Below are positions 1 to 10,382 of a stretch of 64,000 nucleotides of DNA, one piece after another. Where the stretch lies: assembly GCA_019054805.1 (NCBI GenBank), contig JAHQIY010000012.1, positions 1,984,001 through 2,048,000 on the forward strand, read 5' to 3'. Position 1 is the stretch's first letter. Each line of letters starts with the position of its first letter. A model generated the notes under the pieces. The model saw only the letters and a program-made list of their open reading frames with translations, was not told the DNA's origin and ran no database searches. Both the position numbers and the translations under genes were made by a program. This DNA is from Brachionus manjavacas (taxonomy: Eukaryota; Rotifera; Eurotatoria; Ploima; Brachionidae).

Positions 1-736
1 GTCATGTTCCACATCCAATCCCAACTCCAGTTCCACAACCAGTACCATTTTCAATCAGAGTACCGGTACCAAGACCAGTACCAGTGCCAACTCCAATTCC
101 AGTCCCACAACCATGTCCAGTGCCAGTACCATTCAAAGTACCAGTAAGAGTACCAGTACCGGTTCAACTCACAGTACACGAACCAGTCCCGCAGGCCCAA
201 ACTGTTCAAATTCCAATTAGAGTCCCAGTACCACAGCCATGCCCAGTGCCAACACCAGTTCCGACTCCAGTATCAGTAAGAGTACCAATCAGAATCCCAG
301 TTCCGCAACCATACCCAGTTGTTGAACACGTCGATGTTCCATACAGAGTTCCAGTACCAAAACTATACCCAGGTATGAACAATTTATAGTTTATTCTTCT
401 AATCATAACATTTTTTTTGTTCAAGTCCCAGAAAGATTCCCAGTTCCAGTTAGAGTACCAGTTCCACATAAATACCCAGTTCCACAACCAGTACCAACTC
501 CATTTAAAATACCAACACCAGTTCCAGTACCACAAAGAGTTCCAATTCCAACTCCAGTTCCGCAACGAGTTCCCGTTCCAGTACCAGTACCACCACCATG
601 TCCACCACCATGTCCAGCTCCATGTTCATCACCATGTGGATCAGCTTCATTTGAAGCTGCTCAATTCTCACTTCCATTGCCTTCAATCTCTAATCTTGGC
701 TCTTCAGCTGAATTTTCATCAATCAGCTCCTTCTAA
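1..736 (+). CDS. Pro/Val-repeat protein, gene A copy 0 (5' truncated by window edge)
   Basis: This is the third and most diverged copy of gene A; base 1 corresponds to base 9205 of the full copy. Exon 1-372 ends at a CAG|GTATGA donor, a 53-bp intron follows (373-425), and exon 426-736 ends at TAA. The product is an irregular P-V-P repeat ([15 protein letters not shown] types) followed by a Cys/Pro segment ([17 protein letters not shown]) and a tail ending in SSF. Relative to gene A the Cys/Pro segment lacks 12 bp (four residues, in frame) and the tail has substitutions such as ISSF for IGSF, yet the frame is intact. That argues for selection or very recent duplication. The function is unknown; a structural, cross-linked fibrous protein is inferred from composition only. 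AATAAA follows the stop within 10 bp. Confidence 0.75.
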
Positions 737-1149
737 ATAAAACATAAAAATTACAATCAATAAAGTCTTTTTTCCATCATTTAAATTATCTTTTTCTTTC
801 GAATTTAGAAACAATAAAAAAATTACATTTTAACTATCATTTTTAATCTTTTAACGCCACTTTAAAGCGTGATTTTACCCACATGATTAAAATGAATCTT
901 TTCGGCTTTTGGAATTTAAAATTTAGGATCTTTACGTTTATCTAAGCATTTACTATTTAGACGATGTCATTGATCATTCAAAAAATATTGTAGGAACATA
1001 CAATTGCCTGGAAAAGCACTACGTGATAATGAATTAAAAATTGAACCAAACAAATGTCTCTGGTTTGCAAGAAAAATCAAAGTCTTTTGAAATGTAGCAA
1101 CATCTTCTTCAATAGAGATGGATTCGTTTAAAATATAAGAAAAAGACAT
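737..1149 (+). other. 3' flank of gene A copy 0, duplicated block
   Basis: Non-coding 3' flank, about 97-99% alike to 9953-10366 and to the complement of 21270-21683. Bases 832-893 (an AACGCCACTTTAAAGCGTG core) also occur inverted inside element X near 5005-5075. This shared stretch of about 60 bp could have served as homology for rearrangement. No gene is recognised; a 60-codon minus-strand frame here has no recognisable domain. Confidence 0.5.
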
Positions 1150-2286
1150 TAAATTTTAAACAAGTTCAAGAATTTTTAGTATCAACAAATTACGATAGAA
1201 ATTAAATGAAGAACTACGCTAGATTTTCAGAAGCTTTTTATTCATTGTTTAAAAAAATATGTTAAATTCAAATGGGAAGTTGAAAATGAAAAGGCTTTCA
1301 AAACGCTTAAAGAATCTCTACATCAAAACCAATAATTAGACAACCTGATTTCAAGAAGAATTATATTTTGCACACGAATACATCAAGAAAAGCTATCCAT
1401 CCTGTCTTAAACGGATGACATTGTTAAAGAGAATATGTGTTCAAAATTCTTAAGGAGCAAAGAAAAGTTAAAGCGTTACAGAACGCGAATGATTGGTTCT
1501 CGTGTGGGGAATCAAGATTAATCATTCAGTTCTCTATGGAAAAAAAATTATGTCGTAACTGATTATATTGCCTTATTATGGGAAATGTTTATTAAAGAAC
1601 CTAGTGGGAATTTTGCTAGATGGTTTATTTTTTTACATTTTCCTTACATTTATTATTATGTAAGGAAAAAGATCTAAACACGGGGAATTCTGATGCAATT
1701 AGTTGGCCAGTACTATCATGCATAACCTTTTGAGAGAAGAAAAGTATTTAATTTAATGAAGAATCAAGGTAAACTCTTGGCATAAACACAGATGAACCAT
1801 TTTAAAATTTTCTTAAATATGGCAAGCACTCCCCGGGATTATTAATTATCAAAATAGCAAGTAAAACGGGTAGAGAGAACGGCCTCAACCGTCAACTGAA
1901 GGAATTTCATCGGAGTCATGGTAATTAGCTAATGCCTTATCAAGTATCCATAGGTAGATCCCATTAAAAGTTAAAAAATCTATAGAAAACGCTGAACACC
2001 TATGGAAATTTTTATGCTATTTTTTGCTCTTAAGGTAATTACTTCAGACCAGGGAACAGAGTTTAACAGCACTATCGTAGATAATCTCACTAACAGAATT
2101 GAAGCTGAGCATGTTGTTCCCTCAGAATACTATTCTGAACGTTCTATTTTGTTCTGGACGATCGCCCAAACTGATCAAATTCCAATCACAGTCCTAGTAC
2201 CACAGCCATGCCCAGTGCCAACACCAGTTCCGACTCCAGTACTTTCAAAACGCTTAAAGAAACACTACATCAGAACCAATAATTAG
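1150..2286 (+). pseudogene. Decayed Ty3/gypsy pol (RT end, RNase H, integrase)
   Basis: With frameshifts ignored, the plus strand shows gypsy pol landmarks in order. They are the RT thumb (near 1160-1310, NYARFSEAFYSLFKKYVKFK then EKAFKTLKESL), the RNase H start (near 1335-1400, PDFKKNYILHTNTSRKAI), RNase H core and end (near 1520-1620, an IKEPSG..ARW match), and integrase with ITSDQGTEFNS at about 2035-2070. Many stops and frame changes make it non-functional. This copy keeps about 230 bp (1281-1515) that the copy at 10383-11298 lacks, so the latter carries an internal deletion. The integrase frame ends in a fused fragment of gene A (2163-2243). Confidence 0.75.
2002..2286 (+). pseudogene. 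Integrase-fragment / PV-fragment chimeric ORF
   Basis: A 94-codon open frame: integrase residues around SDQGTEFNS, then a run into [16 protein letters not shown] taken from gene A (bases 2163-2243 match 9400-9478), then about 15 residues from a repeated gypsy/LINE boundary. The frame recurs intact at 11014-11298 (+), 14604-14888 (-), 17472-17756 (-) and 20340-20624 (-). Identity among copies reflects recent amplification and is not evidence of coding function. No promoter is recognised. Confidence 0.6.
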
Positions 2287-2568
2287 AATAAATGCTTTAC
2301 GAGTTTTTAGTGGGGAAAATCTTATTTGTTTTAAAATGCGGTTTTGAATTTTTTGACATTCCCTAAGAATTTTTTGAGTTGAAGTGCTCATGTCGATGAA
2401 TAAGTTGTCCAGTTTTGAATGGATAAGACTCTTGTAAACTTTAATTGCTAACGATCTACTATTTATTATTTTTAAGTTCATTATTTTTTTTAAATTTTCG
2501 AGTATTTCTTTTTGAAAGGTCATCAAAATGTTTTTTGAAGCTGAGTTTTGGATCGAGGTAATGTCCAA
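2254..2568 (-). pseudogene. LINE reverse-transcriptase C-terminal fragment (left arm of X)
   Basis: A 104-codon minus-strand frame. The pattern KVYKSLIHSKLDN followed by QKIQNRILKQIRFSP is typical of the region after the RT thumb in jockey/CR1-type ORF2 (yKSlirskLdy..LqkiQNralR). Only this tail is present, with no catalytic FADD. It forms most of the inverted repeat of X. The same frame appears at 5323-5637 (+), 11266-11493 (-), 14322-14636 (+), 17190-17504 (+) and 20145-20372 (+), with small indels in an A-run that change which Met is available. Confidence 0.65.
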
Positions 2569-3867
2569 GATAACGTGGAAGTGGATCTAATGGTATATCT
2601 AAAAAAACCCAGTGCGCCATGGATTTAGAAAATTTAATGGATATAGTGCTACAAACTACTTATCAAGTTTTTTAATGCGAAAATTAAACGATATTTTACT
2701 CATAAAAAAATAAGCGCCTTTGGATTTATTTTATTTATTTTTGGTTTAGTGACTAAATTCTCAGTGACTTCTAAACGCTTTGAAAAAGAACCTCTCTCGG
2801 GTGCTTCAAAAGTTACTGAATCTATGGCAATTTGGAATAATTTCAAATAAATAGGAAAAATGTATATTTTTTTGATAATTATTATTAAATTTAAGCTTTA
2901 AAAGAAAATATGTGAATGTAAGTTTTATGTGAAACTTGAATATTGTAGACATTTTTGTTTTGGAAAAATTTTGGGAAAATGATGACTTTGTTTAAACCAA
3001 AAAAACCGGGTAAATGGTTTAGCCAAATTTAAACAGATTAAATAATGATTATATTAAACTTTAAAACTTTAATTATTTAATAAATTTTTTTATAATCAAA
3101 ATCTGTGTATAAAACTCACAGAAAAAATAAATATAATGTAATTTTAATATCCTGTTAGGCACAGACAAATTGTGTTAAACAGTGATCTGTGTTAAAAAGT
3201 CTCTAAACTGTGAGAAACCAAATAATTCTTTGAAAATCTGTTACCCACATATATGAAACCTTTCAACACAAATGACTTTTAAACACAAAAATTTTGTGAT
3301 GAACAATAATATTATTAAATTAATAAGATGTGTATTAAGTAATTTAAATTTTTCTTAAAAAGGGTTAATCTGACCAAAAAAGGTTAAAGTATAAGTCAAG
3401 GACAAAAAATTTAAATTATAAATTTCTTCATAAACTTAACTCTTCGGGCGACCCTTTTTAGTTTTATTAACATATTGATGATTCATTAAAAGTGACTGTA
3501 AGGCTAATAATTGAGCACAATAACACCATTTAATGAAATGTCAGCAATTACATTCAAATTTTTCGATTCTTCAATCGATTCTTTAATTTACATATTCATA
3601 CTTTCTATTACAAACTCCTGAAAAATTATCCCAGTGCGCCATGGATTTATAAAATTTTATAGTTCTCGCATCTGGATTTTTCTGGATTTCTCTGTACTAA
3701 TCGAAAAATTATTTAGATAATTAGGTTGGCTCATTTTTTGATTAAGTTGAAATAAATGATCCAAAATGTCTTTCAAACTAGAGAATCTAGAGAAATATTT
3801 TCTTTTATAAATTTTGTTCCCTGAAAAACACAATTATTGTTTTGTTAAAAAAAAAAATTTAAGGAAA

Positions 3868-3990
3868 ATACGAGTGCATATTCAGTGTATTCTTCATTCA
3901 AAAATCTATCTAAAATATCTTCATTCAAAAATACGAGTGCATATTTAGTGTATTCTTCATTCAAAAATCTTATTTTCTTGTAATTTAAAA
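3868..3990. repeat. Short tandem duplication inside X
   Basis: Two direct copies of a unit of about 60 bp with the core AATACGAGTGCATAT.AGTG. It recurs in every X-derived block (12920-13030, 15735-15840, 18600-18705). Its antisense reading gives the repeated peptide RFLNEEYT.YALVF; this is not taken as coding. Confidence 0.6.
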
Positions 3991-4035
3991 GCAAAAAAAA
4001 AATTTATAAAAATTTCAAATTCAAAAATTTATCAT

Positions 4036-4400
4036 GGTTACCTGGGGTTGTGAAATTCATTTCAATTCGCTCGTTTCAATTCAGAAAAACTTGAATAGCT
4101 TTTTTACTGAGACAATTTGGTTCTGAAAAATGCTTAATTATAAGCAAATTTGCTTAATGCTGTAAAAAGTCTACAAAATACTCTGCAATTTTCTGCATTT
4201 AGCGTCCCATTAAAAGTATTCCAATCAAGTGTGCAATTATATTGCAGAGTTTTGCAGACATTTATTTTTGGATTAAGTAAAGTTGCTTTACCATTAAGCA
4301 TTTAACAGAACTAAATCATCTCTTTTAGTAAAAAAAGTTATTCAAGTTTTTCTTAATTGAAACGATCGAATTAAAATGAACTTCACAAACCCTGGTTACC
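4036..4400. mobile_element. Foldback MITE with GTTAC ends
   Basis: A hairpin of about 365 bp. The left arm, starting GGTTACCTGGGGTTGTGAA, pairs over about 120-150 bp with the right arm, whose complement starts GGTAACCAGGGTTTGTGAA. If the ends are read as CWGGG, GTTAC flanks both sides as a possible 5-bp target duplication. Further copies carried by the amplified blocks lie at 12499-12862, 15901-16267 and 18769-19133. It has no coding capacity. Confidence 0.65.
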
Positions 4401-5322
4401 TCAAAGATAGATTTTTTAAAGCTGCCTCTATTTTTTCAGTCTTTTACTAATTTTACTGATATCGTCAATAGCATGGCTTTAATCAGATGAAGAAGTGAAT
4501 GTTTAGCATCAGGAATATCAAAACTAATAGTAATAATCATTATCTCTTCATTCTTTTCTTCGAGTTTTGATCTTTTTTCTCTTCATCTAGTTTATTTTTT
4601 GTTTTTTTTAGGAAGATATTTTTTTTTAAGGTTGATTGTATTAAATTAAATATATCGCAAATTTTTAAACAAAAAAGAGATTTAATTATTAAATAAATGA
4701 GTAGAAATCGGTTTATAAAGAAACCACGCTTAAACAATAAAATGAATTTTTAAAACAAATTCTCTAATTGGAAAATGGAAAAAGATACTCTTCCAAAAAA
4801 ATTTGATCAAAATTAAAAATATCTTATTATTTCTAATTTATAAATGTCATTAATCTCATAAATTTATTTAGCTTGTTTGCTGAACTTGGTATAAGAAGCA
4901 AATGTTTTGAAGGCTTCGGACTTGGACTCCTGTATAAGGACGAGTCTATTTTGCAAATTGTTTAGAAGTGTTTGATAAATCCCAATCATTAAACCCTAAA
5001 AGGCGATAACTTTCATTTTAATCATGTGGGTAAAATCACGCTTTAAAGTGGCGTTAAAAGATTAAAAATGATAGTAACTTTTGAAGCACCCGAGAGAGGT
5101 TCTTTTTCAAAGCGTTTAGAAGTCACTGAGAATTTAGTCACTAAACCAAAAATAAATAAAATAAATCCAAAGGCGCTTATTTTTTTATGAGTAAAATATC
5201 GTTTAATTTTCGCATTAAAAAACTTGATAAGTAGTTTGTAGCACTATATCCATTAAATTTTCTAAATCCATGGCGCACTGGGTTTTTTTAGATATACCAT
5301 TAGATCCACTTCCACGTTATCT

Positions 5323-5637
5323 TGGACATTACCTCGATCCAAAACTCAGCTTCAAAAAACATTTTGATGACCTTTCAAAAAGAAATACTCGAAAATTTAA
5401 AAAAAAATAATGAACTTAAAAATAATAAATAGTAGATCGTTAGCAATTAAAGTTTACAAGAGTCTTATCCATTCAAAACTGGACAACTTATTCATCGACA
5501 TGAGCACTTCAACTCAAAAAATTCTTAGGGAATGTCAAAAAATTCAAAACCGCATTTTAAAACAAATAAGATTTTCCCCACTAAAAACTCGTAAAGCATT
5601 TATTCTAATTATTGGTTCTGATGTAGTGTTTCTTTAA
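5323..5637 (+). pseudogene. LINE RT C-terminal fragment (right arm of X)
   Basis: Mirror copy of 2254-2568 in the right inverted repeat of X. An extra A in the A-run near 5400 shifts the first part, so the intact frame runs only from about 5410. It is followed by gene A-derived PV sequence in antisense (5638-5712). Confidence 0.6.
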
Positions 5638-6084
5638 GCGTTTTGAAAGTACTGGAGTCGGAACTGGTGTTGGCACTGGGCATGGCTGTGGTACTAGGAC
5701 TCTGATTGGATTTTTAACTAAAATAACTGTCTGAAGAGGCAAAACGTTTAACAATCGCTAAAATTAGTCGATTTTTTGTTATATTTCTTTTAAATGTTAT
5801 AATTTAATTTACCTTCTAATCCCGGAATTTTTTTTAAAAAAGGTTAAATCAATTTATTTTAAGGGTTAAATAATTATTTGGGAAAAAATCAACAACTTTA
5901 CTAATACAATATTCAAGGATCAAACGATGATGCTATTTTTCCCATTTTAAATGCTGATATAAGAAAGGAGCTTCAAAACTATTGCTATATTTCACTGAAA
6001 TATAATTAATAGTTAAGAGTCTAATTAATAATTGATTTTTGATTTAGATTTATGATTTTTAACCACGGTAAGTTACTAGGAATG

Positions 6085-6945
6085 GTAACTCACCGTAAGA
6101 AGTAACTCCAAGTTATAGAAGATCACTTTACAAAGTTAATACAAATAAATTCACTAATGAGCAGCGGGACCCCTCCGGTTGCAAATAATATTATGGAAAA
6201 AAGATGCTCTAGATATTGAATCCCAAAATCCATATTATAAGACTGGGCGAAACAATATCTATCAAAGCTTTTAGATCTGGTGTATGAGCATTTAAACATA
6301 CGGAAATGACCAGTTCGATAGAGGAAAAATCTTAATAATTTTAAGTCTTGAACGAGGAAGGTGAAGCAACGGTCTTGGAAGACTATGACGCAATAGTCGA
6401 AATAAATTGTCAAAACGATCATGAGAAAGTGTATCAAATGACCGAAAGAGAGGCAAACTAACTCATGACAGAATTATTAAAAAATTTGAGTACAAAATTG
6501 TTCAGTACACACTAAAACTAGAAATAAAAGAAAGATCGTTCACATTGTCTGGCTCAAAAATAACCATTCATTATTTTGGGAAAGAATGAAAAAAACTGAG
6601 ATCACTTATTTAAGCTCACATCAAGCCCTCGGTAATTGGTGAAACAAGTCTAAAATTTGGAATATCCAAGGTGGAAAAACCTAAAAAAAGGAATGAGATT
6701 GAAAAGAGTGTCACGTATAAAATCAGGATATTAGTGCAGACTCCCAATAATCATCGTAATTCCAGAGAAAGTTTTTCTTCAACTGACATTGATGCAGGGA
6801 CCAAAGAAGTAGTTCTATATCATGTTCCATTGAATGGAAGGGAGATACCACAACGAAGCAGTCAACTTGATGAACACATTGACTGAAGTGTTTATGAAAA
6901 TTACATGATACATTTAAACAGGAGCCAAAAACTCCTGTCAAAATT
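6085..6945 (+). pseudogene. Decayed gypsy-type integrase region
   Basis: Plus-strand reading near 6110-6240 gives VIEDHFTKLIQI followed by a PPVANNIM stretch. This matches the start of the gypsy integrase core (vDhFTKw.ea...tA..va..). Stops and frame changes follow, then an open stretch at 6671-6886 (VEKPKKRNEIEK, ILVQTPNNHRNS) with no clear domain. The plus-strand order relative to the fossil at 10383-11265 suggests the B/A gene pair sits between pieces of one or more gypsy elements. The mirror copy is 24693-25553. Confidence 0.45.
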
Positions 6946-7501
6946 AAATGACATCGACTCTATCTATCATCAATGTCTTTAGTAAATAATAGTAGTAAAA
7001 TCTTTTTGAGAATCTTTTTGAGAATCGTTAATTAAAATTTAATTAAAACTTCCTTTTTTAAATAGAAAAGTTTTAAAATTTTTTCCCTATTTTCTTTGTC
7101 AGATGAGGCAAGGTCAGCTGAGTCAAAGGCTGGTCTTGTTTACTTTTTAACCGAGGAGAAATCAACGCTTCTTCTTCTGCTTCATGTATTTTCTAACTTA
7201 ATGCAGATTATTTGATAATATCATTCTAGAAAAAACTAACTATGACTTTGATAGCAAATGCTGATTTAAGGAGTCTCATTTTTATATACATTTACAAAAG
7301 AAAAGTAAATTAGATATAGAAAAAAGATCAAACATCCAGTCAGACCATTTAAAATCCCATTTCACATGATGTCTTAAATAATTGATTAAATATATGGACA
7401 AAATAATGATCAGGGTTAGAATAAGGGTCAAAATCAGGGTCAGGGATAGATCAGAGAATTTATAAAGAAAACTTTATTTATTGTTAATTTAGAGGTTTAA
7501 A
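6946..7501. other. Intergenic region downstream of gene B
   Basis: AT-rich and non-coding. Bases 7400-7455 carry short imperfect GGGT repeats (AGGGTTAGAATAAGGGTC types). The complement of AATAAATAAAG at 7466-7480 is a likely poly(A) signal for gene B. Nothing else is recognised. Confidence 0.5.
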
Positions 7502-8443
7502 TTAGAAAGAGCCAAGACTTGAAGGCAATGGAAGTGAGAATTGAGCAGCGTCAAATGAAGCTGATCCACATGGTGATGAACATGGAGCTGGACATGGTGG
7601 TGGTGGTGGTGGAGGACAGGTTTGGACTGGTACTGGAGTTGGTATAGGAACTGGTTGTGGACATGGTACAGGAACTGGTACTGGAACTGGTTGAGGGCAT
7701 GGTTGAGGAACAGGTTGTTGAACTGGTACTGGACATGGCTGAGGAACTGGACAAGGCAGTGGAACTGGGCATGGTTGTGGAGTTCTCACTGGGATTGGTA
7801 CTTCGACTGGTACTGGAACTGGTCTTGGAATTCTGATTCTGATTGGAATACGTACTGGACATGGCTGTGGAACTGGCTGTGGTACTGGGTATGGCTGTGG
7901 AACTGGTACTCGCACTGGAATTCTGATTGGAGTTGGAATTGCAACTGGCTGTGGCACTTGATATGGCAATGGTACTTGTACACGATTTATTTGAGGAACT
8001 GGTTGTGGAATTTGAACAGGCTGCGGAACTGGAGTTGGCACTGGAATTTTGAATGGAGTTGGAACTGGAACTCTTTGTGGATATGAAACTGGTACTGGGC
8101 ATGGTCTAGGAACTGGGACTTGAACCGGTCTTGGACATGGAGTTGGTACTGGCACCTATTTTTTGTTTAAATTTGGATTTTAATTGTTTCATTCACTTTT
8201 GAAAATTAAATTAATTCTTACAGTCACGTATTGTGGCACTCGTACTGGAGTTGGTACTGGAGTTGGGACAGGAACTGGTATTCTGCATGGTGGTGGTGGA
8301 CATGGAGCTGGACATGGTGGTGGTGGTGGCGGTGCACATGAACCACATGATGAATCAGATGATGGTAAAGACAAAGGCAATAAAGCTGGTAAAGGAGCCG
8401 AAAATTCAGCATTAGCCAAAAATGAAGATCCGAATGAAGCCAT
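7502..8443 (-). CDS. Pro/Val-repeat protein with Cys-rich caps, gene B
   Basis: Two exons: 8443-8222 (ATG, TATA box 80 bp upstream) and 8155-7502 (TAA). The donor is GACT|GTAAGA, the acceptor AATAG|GTG, phase 0, intron 66 bp. The predicted protein has 291 residues. The N-terminal cap (about 1-53) is Ala/Ser/Phe/Leu-rich, then [20 protein letters not shown]. The core (about 54-252) is an irregular P-V-P/Q-P-C/Y-P-V repeat. The C-terminal cap is [20 protein letters not shown] then LPLPSSLGSF. The two caps look like mirror images. There is no signal peptide or membrane segment. Low-complexity Pro/Val sequence with Cys clusters suggests a self-assembling, disulphide-linked structural protein, but the family cannot be named. 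The gene is divergent from A. Confidence 0.8.
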
Positions 8444-8987
8444 TGGAGATGTTTTCTTTTTACCAATTTATTAATAAATAAACTAGAACTTGTAATTTCT
8501 CAAATGGATATTCTTGTTGTTATTTATATCAAAATTACTCATTAACAAAAACATTTTATCAATGGATTTCATCTTTGCTTTGAAAAGACGAATATTTTCG
8601 ACACTGCCAATGCTTGGATAAATACATGGCAACAATAAAATCGATCATTCAATTGATCATAATCAATATTTTTGTATATATAACTAACAAACAATATATT
8701 TGAAGAAATTTAAAATATGATTTCAATTTACTGTGAAAATAATGAAGATAAACAGTCCAAAAAAGATAGAATATAACTTATTTTAAAGAACCCTATTTGC
8801 CTTAGCAACTACTCTTTCATAATTTATTGACGAATCTTATTTGATTTTTGATCACAAATTAAGATTTTTCGTTCGAATCTATTCAAGCAGAAACCTAGGC
8901 AATCCATATAAATTTGGTAAAATTTTGAAAAGGAAAAACATCGGATTTTAATTCATCTTATCTTAAAAATAAAACATTTGGTTCAAA
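8444..8987. promoter_or_regulatory. Shared divergent promoter region of genes B and A
   Basis: 544 bp separates the two start codons. TATAAA occurs on minus at 8528-8523 (80 bp before the ATG of B) and on plus at 8907-8912 (76 bp before the ATG of A), near-symmetrical spacing. TATATATA also occurs near 8675. The block is perfectly conserved in the mirror copy 22651-23194. A bidirectional promoter is inferred; no transcription data are available. Confidence 0.6.
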
Positions 8988-9952
8988 ATGTTTGGTAAAA
9001 TAAATTATAATTTAAGAAAAAATTTTAAAGTAAATTGGTGTTTTTTTTCTGTTACAGGTTCATTCGACTCCTCACCATTAGGTTCATCATGTGGATCATG
9101 TGAAACTTCATGCTGTCCACCTCCACCACCACCACCACCACCAATAAGAGTGCCAGTGCCTGTACCAGTACCACAACCATATCCAGTTCCAGTTAGAATT
9201 CCACGTCATGTTCCACATCCAATCCCAACTCCAGTTCCACAACCAGTACCATTTTCAATCAGAGTACCGGTACCAAGACCAGTACCAGTGCCAACTCCAA
9301 TTCCAGTCCCACAACCATGTCCAGTGCCAGTACCATTCAAAGTACCAGTAAGAGTACCAGTACCGGTTCAACTCACAGTACACGAACCAGTCCCGCAGGC
9401 CCAAACTGTTCAAATTCCAATTAGAGTCCCAGTACCACAGCCATGCCCAGTGCCAACACCAGTTCCGACTCCAGTATCAGTAAGAGTACCAATCAGAATC
9501 CCAGTTCCGCAACCATACCCAGTTGTTGAACACGTCGATGTTCCATACAGAGTTCCAGTACCAAAACTATACCCAGGTATGAACAATTTATAGTTTATTC
9601 TTCTAATCATAACATTTTTTTTGTTCAAGTCCCAGAAAGATTCCCAGTTCCAGTTAGAGTACCAGTTCCACATAAATACCCAGTTCCACAACCAGTACCA
9701 ACTCCATTTAAAATACCAACACCAGTTCCAGTACCACAAAGAGTTCCAATTCCAACTCCAGTTCCGCAACGAGTTCCCGTTCCAGTACCAGTACCACCAC
9801 CATGTCCACCACCATGTCCAGCTACATGTCCAGCTCCATGTTCATCACCATGTGGATCAGCTTCATTTGACGCTGCTCAATTCTCACTTCCATTGCCTTC
9901 AATCTCTAATCTTGGCTCTTCAGCTGAATTTTCATCAATCGGCTCTTTCTAA
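8988..9952 (+). CDS. Pro/Val-repeat protein with Cys-rich caps, gene A
   Basis: Three exons: 8988-8994 (ATGTTTG), 9058-9576 and 9630-9952 (TAA). Introns of 63 and 53 bp have GT..AG ends (G|GTAAAA..TTACAG, CAG|GTATGA..TTCAAG), both phase 1. The protein has 282 residues: MFGSFDSSPLGSSCGSC, a CC-(P)9 run, about 200 residues of P-V-P repeat, then [22 protein letters not shown] and an Asp/Phe/Leu-rich tail ending SIGSF. Reading straight through the first intron would also leave the frame open, but the spliced form gives a start resembling gene B (MxxFGS) and consensus sites. The role is unknown; paralogue and divergent partner of B. AATAAA overlaps the stop region. Confidence 0.8.
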
Positions 9953-10382
9953 ATAAAACATAAAAATTACAATCAATAAAGTCTTTTTTCCATCATTTAA
10001 ATTATCTTTTTCTTTCGAATTGTAGAAACAATAAAAAAATTACAATTTAACTTTCATTTTTAATCTTTTAACGCCACTTTAAAGCGTGATTTTACCCACA
10101 TGATTAAAATGAATCTTTTCGGCTTTTGGAATTTAAAATTTAGGATCTTTACGTTTATCTAAGCATTTACTATTTAGACGATGTCATTGATCATTCAAAA
10201 AATATTGTAGGATCATACAATTGCCTGGAAAAGCACTACGTGATAATGAATTAAAAATTGAACCAAACAAATGTCTCTGGTATGCAAGAAAAATCAAAGT
10301 CTTTTGAAATGTAGCAACATCTTCTTCAATAGAGATGGATTCGTTTAAAATATAAGAAAAAGACATTAAATTTTAAACAAGT
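9953..10382 (+). other. 3' flank of gene A
   Basis: Non-coding copy of 737-1149, with poly(A)-like AATAAA motifs just after the stop codon. No gene recognised. Confidence 0.45.

Larger units (their letters stand above)
2163..5712. mobile_element. Composite foldback element X, orientation 1
   Basis: Element bounded by inverted repeats 2163-2817 and 5073-5712. Each repeat holds, from outside in, a gene A fragment of about 70-80 bp, the tail of a LINE reverse transcriptase, and a non-coding stretch ending at AAAAGTTACT. The core (2818-5072) contains an unrecognised segment (2818-3580), a short internal duplication near 3868-3990, a foldback MITE (4036-4400) and AT-rich DNA. No transposase is visible, so it is either a non-autonomous foldback element or a product of rearrangement. 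The right end abuts TTTTTAACTAAAAT at about 5710. The same sequence at 26095-26108 in the other palindrome arm is followed by unique DNA instead, so this is a real junction. Confidence 0.7.

Noticed and set aside
7622..8086. Trp/Asn-rich 154-codon frame opposite gene B (and mirror 23552-24016)
   Set aside because: Antisense shadow of the same repeats: TGG from CCA. The composition is implausible and no promoter is seen.
7551..8102. Ser/Thr/Asn-rich 183-codon frame over gene B (and its mirror at 23536-24087)
   Set aside because: It is the +1 shadow of the P-V-P repeat codons (CCA GTT CCA read as CAG/TTC/AGT). It has no splice or start context of its own.
8184..8474. Gly/Thr-rich frame opposite the first exon of gene B
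   Set aside because: Antisense shadow. The minus-strand gene has a TATA box, consensus splice sites and a paralogue with the same layout.
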